Under the pieces are notes generated by a model. The model worked only from the letters and a program-made list of their open reading frames with translations. It had not been told where the DNA came from and searched no databases. Made by a program: the position numbers and the translations under genes. Below, piece after piece: positions 50,593 through 60,742 of a stretch of DNA of 64,000 bases (positions within the stretch are counted from its first letter, which is position 1; each line of letters opens with the position of its first letter). This stretch comes from PLGF01 sp052139695 (GTDB lineage: Bacteria; Verrucomicrobiota; Verrucomicrobiia; Limisphaerales; Palsa-1400): contig JBKQWF010000094.1 of NCBI GenBank assembly GCA_052139695.1, positions 1-64,000 on the forward strand, given 5' to 3'.

Positions 50593-50609
50593 ACCCACAG
50601 CAGGCAAAC

Positions 50610-53435
50610 ATGAAAATAACAATTCTGTCTCATTTGTTCGTTCGCGCCGTTTCGCTCTGCGCGGTCCTGGCCGTTCTTCCGCCCGCGCGGGGGCAAACGG
50701 CTTCGCCTCCGGCGTTGTTGAAAATCGCGCCGCTAAAATATCGCCAGCGAACGCTCGCCAACGGGCTGACAGTTCTTTCCATTGAGAACCATCAAAGCCC
50801 AACCGTCGCAATTCAGGTCTGGTATCACGTCGGGGGCAAGGACGATCCGGCGGGCCGTTCCGGGTTCGCGCACCTGTTTGAGCACATGATGTTCAAGTCC
50901 ACCACGAACCAAAAAAGCGAGAACTTCGACCGGCTGACAGAGGACGTCGGCGGAGCGAACAACGCCTTTACGCAGGAGGATGCGACGGTCTATCACGAGA
51001 CCGTGCCCGCCAATTATTTGGAGACGCTGCTCTGGGCCGAGGCCGACCGCATGGCGAACTTAAAGGTCGATGAGGCCAATTTTGTCTCAGAGCGGGCCGT
51101 GGTGGAGGAGGAGTACCGGCAAAGCGTTCTGGCCAATCCTTATGGCCGGTTGGAGCTCTACGTGGACCAAAGCTCTTTTGTCGCGCACCCTTACAAGCAC
51201 GGCGTCATTGGCTCCATTGCTGACCTGGATTCCGCGACGCTCGAGGATGTCCGAAGATTCCACGACACGTTCTATCGTCCGGATAACGCGACGCTGATTG
51301 TTTCGGGCGACTTTGACCCGGATCAATTGGACCTCTGGGTGGACAAATATTTCGCGCGCATCAGCAAGCCCGCCACGGCGATTCCCCGCGTCGCGGTGGT
51401 CGAACCCGCCCGGACAAAAGAGGCGCGCTTTAACACGACCGGCCCGAATGTGCCTTTGCCGGCGACTGTCATCACTTACCTGTTGCCGCCGCGGAAAAGC
51501 GATGATGCGGACGCAGTGCGGGTCGCCGAGGTGATTTTAGCGCGGGGCAAGTCGTCGCGGATGAACCAGTCTCTGGTTTACCGGCAGCAAATCGCGGCAA
51601 ATGCCCGCGCGGATGCTGATTTGCGCGATGACGCCGGATTGTTCGACGTTACCGTTATTACGGCGGGCGGAAAATCGGCGCCAGACGCCGAGAAGGCGGC
51701 TCTCGCGGAACTGGCTATGCTTGCGACGGAACCGGTCACCGCTGCCGAACTCGAAAAGGCGCGGAATCTCTTGTTGTCCGACGTGCTGAGAGCGCGCGAG
51801 ACGGCCGAAGGCCAAGCGTTCGCCCTCGGTGAAGCGGCGGTAAGTTTCGGCGACCCGGAGCGCGTCAACACCGACATCGCCCGCTTGCAGGCGGTTACCG
51901 CCGCCGATGTGTTGCGCGTCGCGCAAAAATATTTCACGACGGAGAACCGGGTGATTATCCGCTATGAGAACGGCAAGGAAGAGCAAGGCGGACAGAGCAA
52001 CGCGCCAAAAGCGTCCCCAGCGCCCGCCTCCGCGGCATTTACGCCGAAGGAAACGCCGCCCGCGCCTGGCCCTCTGCGCCCGTTCAACCTCCCGACGCCG
52101 ATGGAAAAGAAACTGCCCAACGGCGTGCGCGTCGTCATTATACCGCGGCCCGGAACGGGACTGGTCAGCGTTTCGGCGGGCGTCAAGGCGGGCAGCGTCT
52201 TTGACCCGGCCCATGCGGCAGGCCTGGCGGACTTTACCGCGTCGCTCCTCACGCGCGGCACCAAAAAACACACCGCTCCGCAAATCGCTGAAACGGTGGA
52301 GGCCATGGGCGGGTCGCTTTCTTCGACAGCGAGTTGGGATGGAGCCAGCGTCAGTCTATCGTCGTTGTCGTCACGTCTTGGCGACATCCTGCCCACGTTC
52401 GCGGAGGTGCTGCGCTCGCCGGCCTTCGCCGCTGAGGAAATAGAGCGCTTGCGATCGGAAAACCTGGACCACCTCACCGTCTCGCTGCGTTCACCCGGAA
52501 CCTTGGCCCGGTTAACCGCCGCCCGCGTCGTCTTCGGCGAGAGCAGCTACGGACATTCGCCTACCGGAACGCCAGAAACGATCAAGGCGCTGGATGCCAG
52601 CGAGATGAACCTCTTTTACGAGCACTGCTATCAGCCGGAGAATACGGTTTTGGTCTTCGGCGGAGACATTACCCCGGACGCCGCCTTTGCCTACGCCTCG
52701 GAGAATTTCGGCGATTGGAAAAGGCTGCCAAAGGCCGGGCTTCCCGCGCCGGCGGCGGCTGTGGCGCAGAAAGCCGGACGCGTTGTGGTGGTGGACAAGC
52801 CGGACGCCGGCCAGGCAGCCGTGTACTTCGCCCGCCCGTCGATTCGCCGCGCCGATGAGGATTACGCCGTCGGACGCGTGGCCAATGGCGTTTTGGGCGA
52901 GGGCTTTTCCTCCCGCTTGAACCAGGAAGTGCGGATCAAGCGCGGCCTCTCCTACGGCGCGGGCAGCAGCCTGGGAGCGCGCAAGGATGGCGGGTTGTTT
53001 TACGCGTCCGCGCAGACTCGCAACGACACCGCGCCTGAGGTGGCAATTCTGCTGAATGCGGAATTGACCCGCTTGGCGACGGAACCGGTCGCGCCCGCCG
53101 AACTCGTCCCACGAAAAGCGGCGCTCTCCGGCAATTATACCCGCGCACTCGAGACCGGCGCGGGATTGGTTTCCGCCGTCGTCTCGCTTGCGGACTACGA
53201 CCTGCCGTTAGCCGCCTTGAACGATTACCTCCCGCAAATCCAAAGGGTCACCCCTTCGCAGATCCAGCTTTTCGCCCGGAAAAATCTCACCGCGGCAGAG
53301 GCCAGCGTCATCATCGTCGGCGACGGCCGCCAGTTCCTGGCTGCATTGAAAAAACAGTTCCCGAATGCCGAAGTGATTCCAGTGGACAAACTTGACCTGA
53401 ACAAAGCCAACCTAGCCAACCTAGTCAGACCTTGA
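50610..53435 (+). CDS. large M16 family metallopeptidase (two-half pitrilysin-like)
   Basis: The 941-residue protein has a signal peptide and two M16 halves. The first half has the zinc motif HLFEHMMFKST (HxxEH) and 'GGANNAFTQEDATVYHETVP'. The second half, starting near residue 490 ('KKLPNGVRVVIIPRPGTG'), lacks HxxEH and is the non-catalytic half. Secreted M16 enzymes degrade small proteins or peptides outside the cytoplasm. It follows the GH38 gene by 17 bases and so may belong to that operon. Confidence 0.9.
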   Translation: MKITILSHLFVRAVSLCAVLAVLPPARGQTASPPALLKIAPLKYRQRTLANGLTVLSIENHQSPTVAIQVWYHVGGKDDPAGRSGFAHLFEHMMFKSTTNQKSENFDRLTEDVGGANNAFTQEDATVYHETVPANYLETLLWAEADRMANLKVDEANFVSERAVVEEEYRQSVLANPYGRLELYVDQSSFVAHPYKHGVIGSIADLDSATLEDVRRFHDTFYRPDNATLIVSGDFDPDQLDLWVDKYFARISKPATAIPRVAVVEPARTKEARFNTTGPNVPLPATVITYLLPPRKSDDADAVRVAEVILARGKSSRMNQSLVYRQQIAANARADADLRDDAGLFDVTVITAGGKSAPDAEKAALAELAMLATEPVTAAELEKARNLLLSDVLRARETAEGQAFALGEAAVSFGDPERVNTDIARLQAVTAADVLRVAQKYFTTENRVIIRYENGKEEQGGQSNAPKASPAPASAAFTPKETPPAPGPLRPFNLPTPMEKKLPNGVRVVIIPRPGTGLVSVSAGVKAGSVFDPAHAAGLADFTASLLTRGTKKHTAPQIAETVEAMGGSLSSTASWDGASVSLSSLSSRLGDILPTFAEVLRSPAFAAEEIERLRSENLDHLTVSLRSPGTLARLTAARVVFGESSYGHSPTGTPETIKALDASEMNLFYEHCYQPENTVLVFGGDITPDAAFAYASENFGDWKRLPKAGLPAPAAAVAQKAGRVVVVDKPDAGQAAVYFARPSIRRADEDYAVGRVANGVLGEGFSSRLNQEVRIKRGLSYGAGSSLGARKDGGLFYASAQTRNDTAPEVAILLNAELTRLATEPVAPAELVPRKAALSGNYTRALETGAGLVSAVVSLADYDLPLAALNDYLPQIQRVTPSQIQLFARKNLTAAEASVIIVGDGRQFLAALKKQFPNAEVIPVDKLDLNKANLANLVRP

Positions 53436-53540
53436 CACGCGCGGCCAGCCGGGCTTACTGTCTGAATAAGCTCGCCCAGGTCGTGGTTTGGAAAGCAGCT
53501 CTTTGAGCGTAGTCTCGACGTAGGTTCTGGGCAGGCGGAA

Positions 53541-54422
<882 letters not shown>

Positions 54423-54430
54423 ACTTTTCC

Positions 54431-54613
54431 TCAGTGGCTTTGGAAGCGCGAGCGCGCCAGGCTGTGGAGCATTCCCATGAAGACAATCGCCCAGGCCAGC
54501 ATGGCGATATAGGTGAATAATTCGCCACCCCCTCTCAGAAAAGTCAGATTGGTAACTTCGGCAACCTTAAAAGTGGCTATGGCGTACATGCCGAGCGGAA
54601 AGACCTTCGCCCA
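54431..54613 (-). pseudogene. C-terminal remnant of a TehA/SLAC1-type transporter
   Basis: A minus-strand frame from TGG 54611-54613 reads 'WAKVFPLGMYAIATFKVAEV' and then 'LFTYIAMLAWAIVFMGML', ending at TGA. This matches the last helices of tellurite-resistance/dicarboxylate transporter (TDT) family proteins. A TAA lies directly upstream, and nothing of the first eight helices remains. It occupies the gap between the pseudopilin and sigma factor genes. Confidence 0.55.
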
Positions 54614-54631
54614 TTACGATGCCAGACTGAA

Positions 54632-55276
54632 ATGAACAATCTAATGACGCCTGAAACGCCCGACATTGAACTCGTGCAACGCGCGAAAGCAGGCGAATTG
54701 GATGCCTTTGAGGCGTTGACCGCCCGCCATGAACAGCGGGTTTTTTCCCTGGCGATGCGCCTGTTGCGGCAAGAGCAGGATGCGGAGGACGTCACGCAGC
54801 AAACCTTTCTGAGCGCGTTGGAAAACCTCGGTGGTTTTCGCGGGGAAGCCAGTTTTTCCACCTGGCTGCTGCGCATTACTACTCATGCCGCGCTGAAAGT
54901 CATCCGCAAACGCAAGGGGTTGGACGTGATTTCATTGGAGGAAGCGACCGAGCCGGCGGACAATTCCGATACCATCCCGCATCCCGAGTTCATCGCGGAT
55001 TGGCGGCAATCGCCGGAACAGATGGTGCAAACGCGCGAAATTCAACGCCTGCTGGACGAAGCCCTGGCCCGCTTGGACGAGAAGCACCGGTTGATCTTCC
55101 TCCTGCGGGATGTGGAAGGTCTCTCCGTCAAGGAAACCGCCGAGACCCTCGGTCTGAGTGAGGCCAATACCAAAGTGCGTTTGCTGCGGGCCCGGCTGCA
55201 ATTGCGCGAGCACCTCACCAAGACGCTCGGCAACCCGGCGACCCAAGTGGTTCGGTCACACCGCCATGAGCGTTAA
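54632..55276 (+). CDS. ECF-type RNA polymerase sigma factor
   Basis: The 214-residue protein has region 2 ('DAFEALTARHEQRVFSLAMR', 'EDVTQQTFLSALENL', 'FSTWLLRITTHAALKVIRKR') and region 4 ('LIFLLRDVEGLSVKETAETL', 'LGLSEANTKVRLLRARLQLR') of ECF sigma factors. The acidic linker is longer than usual. It is followed at 70 bases by a zinc-finger anti-sigma gene, so the pair probably responds to an extracellular or redox signal. Start ATG 54632; a second ATG four codons later is possible. Confidence 0.92.
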   Translation: MNNLMTPETPDIELVQRAKAGELDAFEALTARHEQRVFSLAMRLLRQEQDAEDVTQQTFLSALENLGGFRGEASFSTWLLRITTHAALKVIRKRKGLDVISLEEATEPADNSDTIPHPEFIADWRQSPEQMVQTREIQRLLDEALARLDEKHRLIFLLRDVEGLSVKETAETLGLSEANTKVRLLRARLQLREHLTKTLGNPATQVVRSHRHER

Positions 55277-55345
55277 TGAGACTCGGCAAAACAAGCCTGT
55301 AACTTTTTTCCCGGTAATGGCTCAAACTATGGTGAACGACAGATT

Positions 55346-55591
55346 ATGAAGTGCGAAGAATTGCTGGCGATGCTGAACGAATACGTGGATGGCACGGTTG
55401 ACCCAGCCATCTGCGAAGAGTTTGAGAAGCACATGGCGGGCTGCAACCCGTGCCAAGTGGTTGTGGACAATATTCGCAAAACCATCACCCTTTATAAAGC
55501 CGGCCAGCCTTACGAGTTGCCGATGAAATTTCGGGAGCGCCTGCACGAGGCGTTGCGTGAGAAGTGGAAAGAAAAACACAGAGCAAGCTGA
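55346..55591 (+). CDS. zinc-finger anti-sigma factor
   Basis: The 81-residue protein has C3 near the N-terminus and H-x3-C-x2-C in 'EKHMAGCNPC', the ZAS/zf-HC2 metal-binding signature of anti-sigma factors. No membrane helix follows, so it is likely a soluble regulator, perhaps redox-sensitive, of the ECF factor encoded upstream. The pairing is inferred from adjacency. Confidence 0.85.
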   Translation: MKCEELLAMLNEYVDGTVDPAICEEFEKHMAGCNPCQVVVDNIRKTITLYKAGQPYELPMKFRERLHEALREKWKEKHRAS

Positions 55592-55736
55592 GGGGGTTCT
55601 ATTGGGTCGCCTTTGATCGCTCTGAGACCGTAACCGGCTTAATTCAAGGCGAGCGGTTTTGCTTCTTTCACGGCTAGCCCGTTTTGCTGGAAAATCGGTC
55701 ATTGAAATTCGGCGGGCCTTTGTAAAGAGTATCCTG

Positions 55737-57362
55737 ATGAAGCACTCCGCCATTCTTATCTGTGCCCTCTGGCAAATGTCCTTATACGGCGGCCCATTGG
55801 AAGATTTGGCCAAGCCGATGGAGGGACGCTCCATGCGCGCCACTTCCACCATGCGGGAGGGCGAAGTGCGCCGCGGGGGCGAGGAGAAACTCAACCCCAA
55901 GGCGCCGCCGCGCGGCGACAGCGACGAAGCGAGCAATGGGGACAATTTCAGGGTGGCGCCCGGCAAAACGCACGTGCTGCTGGATGAAAAAGGACCGGGT
56001 GTGATCAATCATATCTGGATGACCTTCCTGGGACCGGAAAAACAGGATTGGGCCAAAAACGGTTCCGCGACGCACCAGGATTTGCTCCTGCGCATTTATT
56101 GGGACGGCCGCGCGCGGCCCGGCGTGGAAGCACCGGTGGGAGACTTCTTCGCCAGTTGTTTCGGCCAGCGGCACGAAGTCATCAGTCTGCCGGTCGTGGT
56201 TTCGGACGGCTCGGCCTACAATTGCTTTTGGCCCATGCCCTTCCGCAAATCGGCCCGCGTCGAAATTGTCAACCAGGGCGACAAGCCTTTAAATCTGCTC
56301 TACTATAATATTGACTGGGTCAAAAAAACCAAATTGCCCAAAGACACCCCTTATTTTTACGCGCAATACCGGCAGGAATACCCGGTCGAGCACGGCAAGG
56401 ATTATCTGATCCTGGACACCAAGGGCAAAGGGCACTACGTCGGCACCGTCCTGGCCGTGCGGACGCGCAGCCCCTCCTGGTTTGGTGAAGGGGACGAGAA
56501 GATTTATATAGACGGAGAGAAGATCGCGTCGGTTTGGGGCACGGGAACGGAAGATTATTTCCTGATGGCGTGGGGACTGCGGCCTTGCAACACCCCGTAC
56601 TACGGCTGTCCTTATTTCGATCAATGGGGAATCGTCGGCGGGCACGCGGAGGCCTATCGCTGGCACCTTAACGACCCGATCATTTTCAACACGGGCATTC
56701 GAGTGACCATGGAACATTGGGGGTGGATCTCGCCGGATGAAAATCCGAAATACCAAAGCACCAGTTGGAACGAACGGGAGGATGACTATTCCAGCGTGGC
56801 CTTTTGGTATCAAACAGGCGAGCCCACCTTCTCCGCCCGCGCGCCGGATGCCCAGGCGCGGAGATCTCCCAGCCTGGAACGCCTCATCGTGGCGGCCGTT
56901 CAGTTCACGAACGCCCCTTTCCATGGCGAAGGCAATGTCACCGCCCAGGAACTGGATTTTTACGACGGCCCGCAACTGTTTTACCAGCCGTCATCCGCGC
57001 AGGGGGCGTGGCTGGAACTTCATTTCACTGTCACCAATAAGGAACCGCTGCGCCTCCTATTGAACGCGACCAAAGCGCCGGATTATGGCGTTTACCAGGC
57101 GTCCTTGAACGGCGTCAGGTTGGCCGATCCGCTCGATTTTTATGACGCGAAAGTGATCAACCAGGAATTTCACCTGCTGGATTTTTGGCCCGACCCGGGC
57201 GATTACACTCTGCGCCTGGAATGCACTGGGAAAAATGGGGCTTCCGGCGGCTATTTCTGCGGCCTGGAGTCGCTGCGCCTGCGCGAGCGCCGACCGCGCG
57301 TGGCGGCCATGGCGCATGACAAAGACAAGGATTGGCGCAAGAACCCCAAGCTCTACCGCTGA
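55737..57362 (+). CDS. GH172-like (DUF2961) secreted enzyme
   Basis: From ATG 55737 the 541-residue protein has a short signal segment and the DUF2961 pattern: 'MFLGPEKQDW'-like start, 'PVGDFFASCFGQRHEV', 'GSAYNCFWPMPFRKSARV', 'YYNIDWVKKTKLPKDTPYF', 'GTGTEDYFLMAWGL' and 'GGHAEAYRWHLNDPIIFNTG'. GH172 includes difructose-dianhydride and arabinofuranosidase-type activities; Glu residues in 'GTGTEDYF' are likely catalytic. A longer TTG start at 55659 is possible but lacks support. It suits the same glycan-degrading lifestyle as the cluster at 43-53 kb. Confidence 0.85.
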   Translation: MKHSAILICALWQMSLYGGPLEDLAKPMEGRSMRATSTMREGEVRRGGEEKLNPKAPPRGDSDEASNGDNFRVAPGKTHVLLDEKGPGVINHIWMTFLGPEKQDWAKNGSATHQDLLLRIYWDGRARPGVEAPVGDFFASCFGQRHEVISLPVVVSDGSAYNCFWPMPFRKSARVEIVNQGDKPLNLLYYNIDWVKKTKLPKDTPYFYAQYRQEYPVEHGKDYLILDTKGKGHYVGTVLAVRTRSPSWFGEGDEKIYIDGEKIASVWGTGTEDYFLMAWGLRPCNTPYYGCPYFDQWGIVGGHAEAYRWHLNDPIIFNTGIRVTMEHWGWISPDENPKYQSTSWNEREDDYSSVAFWYQTGEPTFSARAPDAQARRSPSLERLIVAAVQFTNAPFHGEGNVTAQELDFYDGPQLFYQPSSAQGAWLELHFTVTNKEPLRLLLNATKAPDYGVYQASLNGVRLADPLDFYDAKVINQEFHLLDFWPDPGDYTLRLECTGKNGASGGYFCGLESLRLRERRPRVAAMAHDKDKDWRKNPKLYR

Positions 57363-57391
57363 GCGCGCGTGGTTACCGCAACCGCGGCCGC

Positions 57392-58339
57392 TTATTTTCC
57401 GAGGCAACACTTCTTATACTTCTTGCCGCTGCCGCAGGGGCAAAAATCGTTGCGGCCGATTTTTGGGCTCCTTCGAATGCCCGCGCTAGGCGCGGCTTGA
57501 GGGTCTGAATTCTCCTGCTCATCGCGTTGGATCGGGGGAAGCGGCAGTACCGGCGTGACCGGCTCTTGACCGAAGACGGATCGTTCAGGCCTGTCCGCTT
57601 CGAATGCCGCCCACCACGCCATCTCCGAGACCGTGTCCGAAATGAGCAATGTGAGTTTTTCTCGTTTCCATTCCTCCTTCTTCTCGAACGGCACGCCAGC
57701 GTCCCGCTCCAATTCCTCCAAATCCGCATATCCAGGATCGACCAAATCATCACTAAACGTTTTGCGCAAATCTTCGATTAATTCCGGCGCCGGCAAGTCT
57801 GCCACGGCGGTAGTCAAGGCGTTCCAGACTTGATTGTATTCGCGGCGCAATTTTCCGCGGAACAGCTCACGGTAATAATCGACGACTTCCTGGCGGGGGA
57901 TTTGTCCCGTATTGGTCAGGACCATAAATGTGTCCACGGCCGCCCCGCGGACGAACTCGTAAACTTCTTCGCCTTCAACCAGCCGTTTGATCGGCTCAGG
58001 GTCGCCATCATAGACAGATGCCAGGATGTTCTCGATCCGCTCAGTAATCGTTTCTCCGAACAGTTTGTCCGCAGTATCGCCGGGAGCGGCGAGAATTTTG
58101 GTCAGAGGACGATAGGCACGTTTGTCCCGGAATTGCGCCAGCAGATAACTGGCGAACAGGACCAACATATCCTGCTGGGCGGCGAACTTTTCCGGAGCCT
58201 CGGCGATCTCCTCCAAAGCACGGAGCAGGTGCGGCGTCACTTCTTCTCGTTGCGCGATGGCCGCTTCCACGGCGGCCTTTGGGAAATGCCCGGTGTAGGG
58301 AGTCAGCGCCGCGATGATCTCGGGGACTGTCATTACCAC
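57392..58339 (-). CDS. DUF1186 protein with C-terminal SEC-C zinc motif
   Basis: The 315-residue protein is helical with DUF1186-type repeats in the first 250 residues ('YRPLTKILAAPGDTADKLFG', 'VRGAAVDTFMVLTNTGQIPR'). It ends with 'RNDFCPCGSGKKYKKCC', the C-x-C-x8-C-C SEC-C zinc-binding module that also ends SecA. A role in protein targeting or metal handling is plausible, not shown. It converges with the GH172 gene. Confidence 0.85.
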   Translation of the reverse strand: MVMTVPEIIAALTPYTGHFPKAAVEAAIAQREEVTPHLLRALEEIAEAPEKFAAQQDMLVLFASYLLAQFRDKRAYRPLTKILAAPGDTADKLFGETITERIENILASVYDGDPEPIKRLVEGEEVYEFVRGAAVDTFMVLTNTGQIPRQEVVDYYRELFRGKLRREYNQVWNALTTAVADLPAPELIEDLRKTFSDDLVDPGYADLEELERDAGVPFEKKEEWKREKLTLLISDTVSEMAWWAAFEADRPERSVFGQEPVTPVLPLPPIQRDEQENSDPQAAPSAGIRRSPKIGRNDFCPCGSGKKYKKCCLGK

Positions 58340-58469
58340 TCTTGGTTCACAAACCCAATCATTAGCAAATTCATTTGCTGACTCAAAGAAAAACCGCGAA
58401 ATTGGGGAAGCAGGCCGACCCGGCTAGAAAATCCGTGCCATTACTTCCGGTTGGATATAGTCTTTCGAC

Positions 58470-59357
58470 ATGAACACCAAAATGTCCCGTCGTTCCTCTC
58501 TCCGCACCATTACCGGCGGCGCGGTGGCGCTCGCCGCCGTTTCGAGTCTTCCGAGCCGCCTGGCCGCCGCGGAAACCGCCCCCACTTCCAAGCTCAAAGG
58601 CGCGATCAATCATTCCGCCTGCCGCTGGTGCTACAACAAGGTCCCTCTTGACGAACTGTGCCAGGCCGGCAAAGAGATGGGCCTCCAATCCATCGACCTG
58701 CTGGAAGTGAAGGACTTCCCCACCATTGAAAAATACGGGCTCATTTGCGCGATGGTCTCCGGCGTGCCGGGCGGCATCACGGACGGCCTGAACCGCGTGG
58801 AAAACCACGATAAAATCGTCCGGTTTTTCGAGGAAACCATTCCGATCGTCGCGGCGCACAAGTATCCGAATATCATCTGTTTTTCCGGCAATCGCAAAGG
58901 CATGAGCGAGGAGCAAGGGTTGGAGAATTGCGCGGCGGGCCTCAAACGCATCACTCCGCTGGCCGAAAAACATGGCGTCAACGTCTGCATGGAACTGCTC
59001 AACAGCAAGCGTAATCACAAGGACTACATGTGTGACCACAGCGTCTGGGGCGTCGAACTTTGCCAGCGTGTCGCCTCGGAACGCTTCAAACTGCTCTACG
59101 ACATCTACCACATGCAGATCATGGAAGGAGACGTCATCGCCACCATTCGCGAGCATCACCAGCACTTCGCCCATTATCACACCGGCGGCGTCCCTGGCCG
59201 AGGCGAAATCGACGAGACCCAGGAAACCTATTACCCGGCCGTGATGAGAGCCATCGTGGCAAGCGGCTTCAAAGGCTTCGTCGCCCAGGAATTTGTCCCG
59301 ACCCGCCCGGACGCCCTCGCCTCTCTCAGGCAAGGCATACAAATCTGTGATGTGTGA
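58470..59357 (+). CDS. exported hydroxypyruvate-isomerase-like TIM barrel protein
   Basis: The leader begins 'MNTKMSRRSSLRTITGGAVA' with an R-R pair followed by a hydrophobic stretch, probably a Tat signal. The barrel has the metal ligands of the hydroxypyruvate isomerase/AP-endonuclease-2 group: a Glu in 'NVCMELLNSK', Asp/His in 'LLYDIYHMQIMEGD', His in 'HYHTGGVPGR' and Glu in 'GFVAQEFVPT'. Cytoplasmic Hyi interconverts hydroxypyruvate and tartronate semialdehyde; the exported form may act on another keto-sugar. Confidence 0.85.
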   Translation: MNTKMSRRSSLRTITGGAVALAAVSSLPSRLAAAETAPTSKLKGAINHSACRWCYNKVPLDELCQAGKEMGLQSIDLLEVKDFPTIEKYGLICAMVSGVPGGITDGLNRVENHDKIVRFFEETIPIVAAHKYPNIICFSGNRKGMSEEQGLENCAAGLKRITPLAEKHGVNVCMELLNSKRNHKDYMCDHSVWGVELCQRVASERFKLLYDIYHMQIMEGDVIATIREHHQHFAHYHTGGVPGRGEIDETQETYYPAVMRAIVASGFKGFVAQEFVPTRPDALASLRQGIQICDV

Positions 59358-59433
59358 TTGGTCAAGTTCTGGGAATGAGGCGCAATTCGAACATTGAAAC
59401 GCCTGCACCGCGAAACGAGATCCCAGAAGGCAT

Positions 59434-59551
59434 TGAGAATTGGTCAGTGAGAATTTGCCATTTGTCATTGCAGACCCAAGGCGCGAGTTGTTGTCGTGCC
59501 TCGCCAGTGTTTTTGAATGGCAAATGACAAATCCTCGCTGGCCAATTCTCA
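59434..59551. repeat. 118-bp inverted-repeat element (36-bp arms)
   Basis: The arms 59434-59469 and 59516-59551 match in inverted orientation at 31 of 36 positions, the differences being transitions only, with a 46-base loop. The arms begin TGAGAATTGG. It lies in the gap between the convergent genes at 58470 and 59606 and could form a long hairpin in RNA. Confidence 0.7.
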
Positions 59552-59605
59552 CTTGCCTGCGTTCCGGGTGGTCTCAGGCACGCGGAAACTGTTTTTGCAT
59601 GGCTC

Positions 59606-60742
59606 CTAGGGTTGCCATGCAAGGAATTTGACGCACTGGGGGTTGCTGCTGGCCACGGGCGCTCCGACAGCCCGCAATTGGCCGGTGCCGGGGTCCAGTT
59701 GAAACACGGCCACCGTGTCTGAATCCTGATTGGCCGCGAGGAGCCAGTTTCCCGTGGGGTCGATCTCAAATTGGCGCGGCGTTTTGCCGCCGGTGGGCAC
59801 GCGTTGCGCGAACGTCAACCGCCCGTTGGACGGATCGCAAGCGAGGACGGCGATGCTGTCATCCCCTCGATTCGACCCATAGACGAACTTGCCGGAAGGA
59901 TGGATGGCCACTTCCGCGCAGGTGCTGTGTCCGGCGAAATCTTTCGGCAAGGTGGATTCCGTTTGAATTTCGCTCAACCTGCCGTGGGCGGCGTCGTAAG
60001 CGAAGCCCGTAATGGTCGAACCCATCTCGTTAATGACGTAGGCCCAGCGGCCATTGGGATGAAACGCGATGTGGCGCGGTCCAGACCCCGGAGTGACCGG
60101 GACGAATGCGGGATTCGCGGGCGTAAGTGTTCCCTTCGCTGAATTAAATTTAAAAACCATCACTTTGTCCAAGCCAAGGTCGCAAACGAAGGCAAAGCGA
60201 TCACGCGGATCGGTGACGATGCAGTGCGCGTGCGGCCCTTCCTGTCGTTGCGGATTGACGCTCGAACCGCTGTCCTGAACGAACGCCGAAACCGGACCAA
60301 GCCGGCCGTTGTCCGCCAGTGGAAAGACCGCGACGCTGCCGGAGCCATAATTGGCGATCAAGGCATTCTTGCCGCTGGCATCGACTTCCACGTGACAGGG
60401 TCCCGCGCCGCCGCCGGCGGGTTGCGAATTCAAAAGGGTTAGCTTGCCCAAAGCAGGATCAATGGAAAAGGCGCTCACGCTGCTATCGTCCGGACGGCCG
60501 CCTTCGGTGATCGCATAGAGAAAGCGGTGGTTCGGCGCGATGGCAAGAAAAGAGGGATGGGCAATGGCAGCGGCTTGTCCAAGACTCGTCAACACGCCTG
60601 TGGCGGTATCGAAGCGAAAAGCCTCGATGTCCTTTTTGCCCGAGCCGACAAAGACGAGTTCCTGCCCCGCCGAGGCGGCGAAGGCGGAAAGGGCCAGCAG
60701 GGCGAGGAGAGAAAAAATGACGGGTGCCACGGAAGTTCTCAT
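59606..60742 (-). CDS. secreted lactonase-family beta-propeller protein
   Basis: The 378-residue protein has a signal peptide and the 7-bladed lactonase/6-phosphogluconolactonase pattern ('PSFLAIAPNHRFLYAITEGG', 'GPCHVEVDASGKNALIANYG', 'EGPHAHCIVTDPRDRFAFVC', 'PRHIAFHPNGRWAYVINEMG'). Export argues against the pentose-phosphate role and for a periplasmic lactonase or scaffold. The start overlaps the tyrS stop by four bases, so it ends the purM-tyrS operon. Confidence 0.85.
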   Translation of the reverse strand: MRTSVAPVIFSLLALLALSAFAASAGQELVFVGSGKKDIEAFRFDTATGVLTSLGQAAAIAHPSFLAIAPNHRFLYAITEGGRPDDSSVSAFSIDPALGKLTLLNSQPAGGGAGPCHVEVDASGKNALIANYGSGSVAVFPLADNGRLGPVSAFVQDSGSSVNPQRQEGPHAHCIVTDPRDRFAFVCDLGLDKVMVFKFNSAKGTLTPANPAFVPVTPGSGPRHIAFHPNGRWAYVINEMGSTITGFAYDAAHGRLSEIQTESTLPKDFAGHSTCAEVAIHPSGKFVYGSNRGDDSIAVLACDPSNGRLTFAQRVPTGGKTPRQFEIDPTGNWLLAANQDSDTVAVFQLDPGTGQLRAVGAPVASSNPQCVKFLAWQP

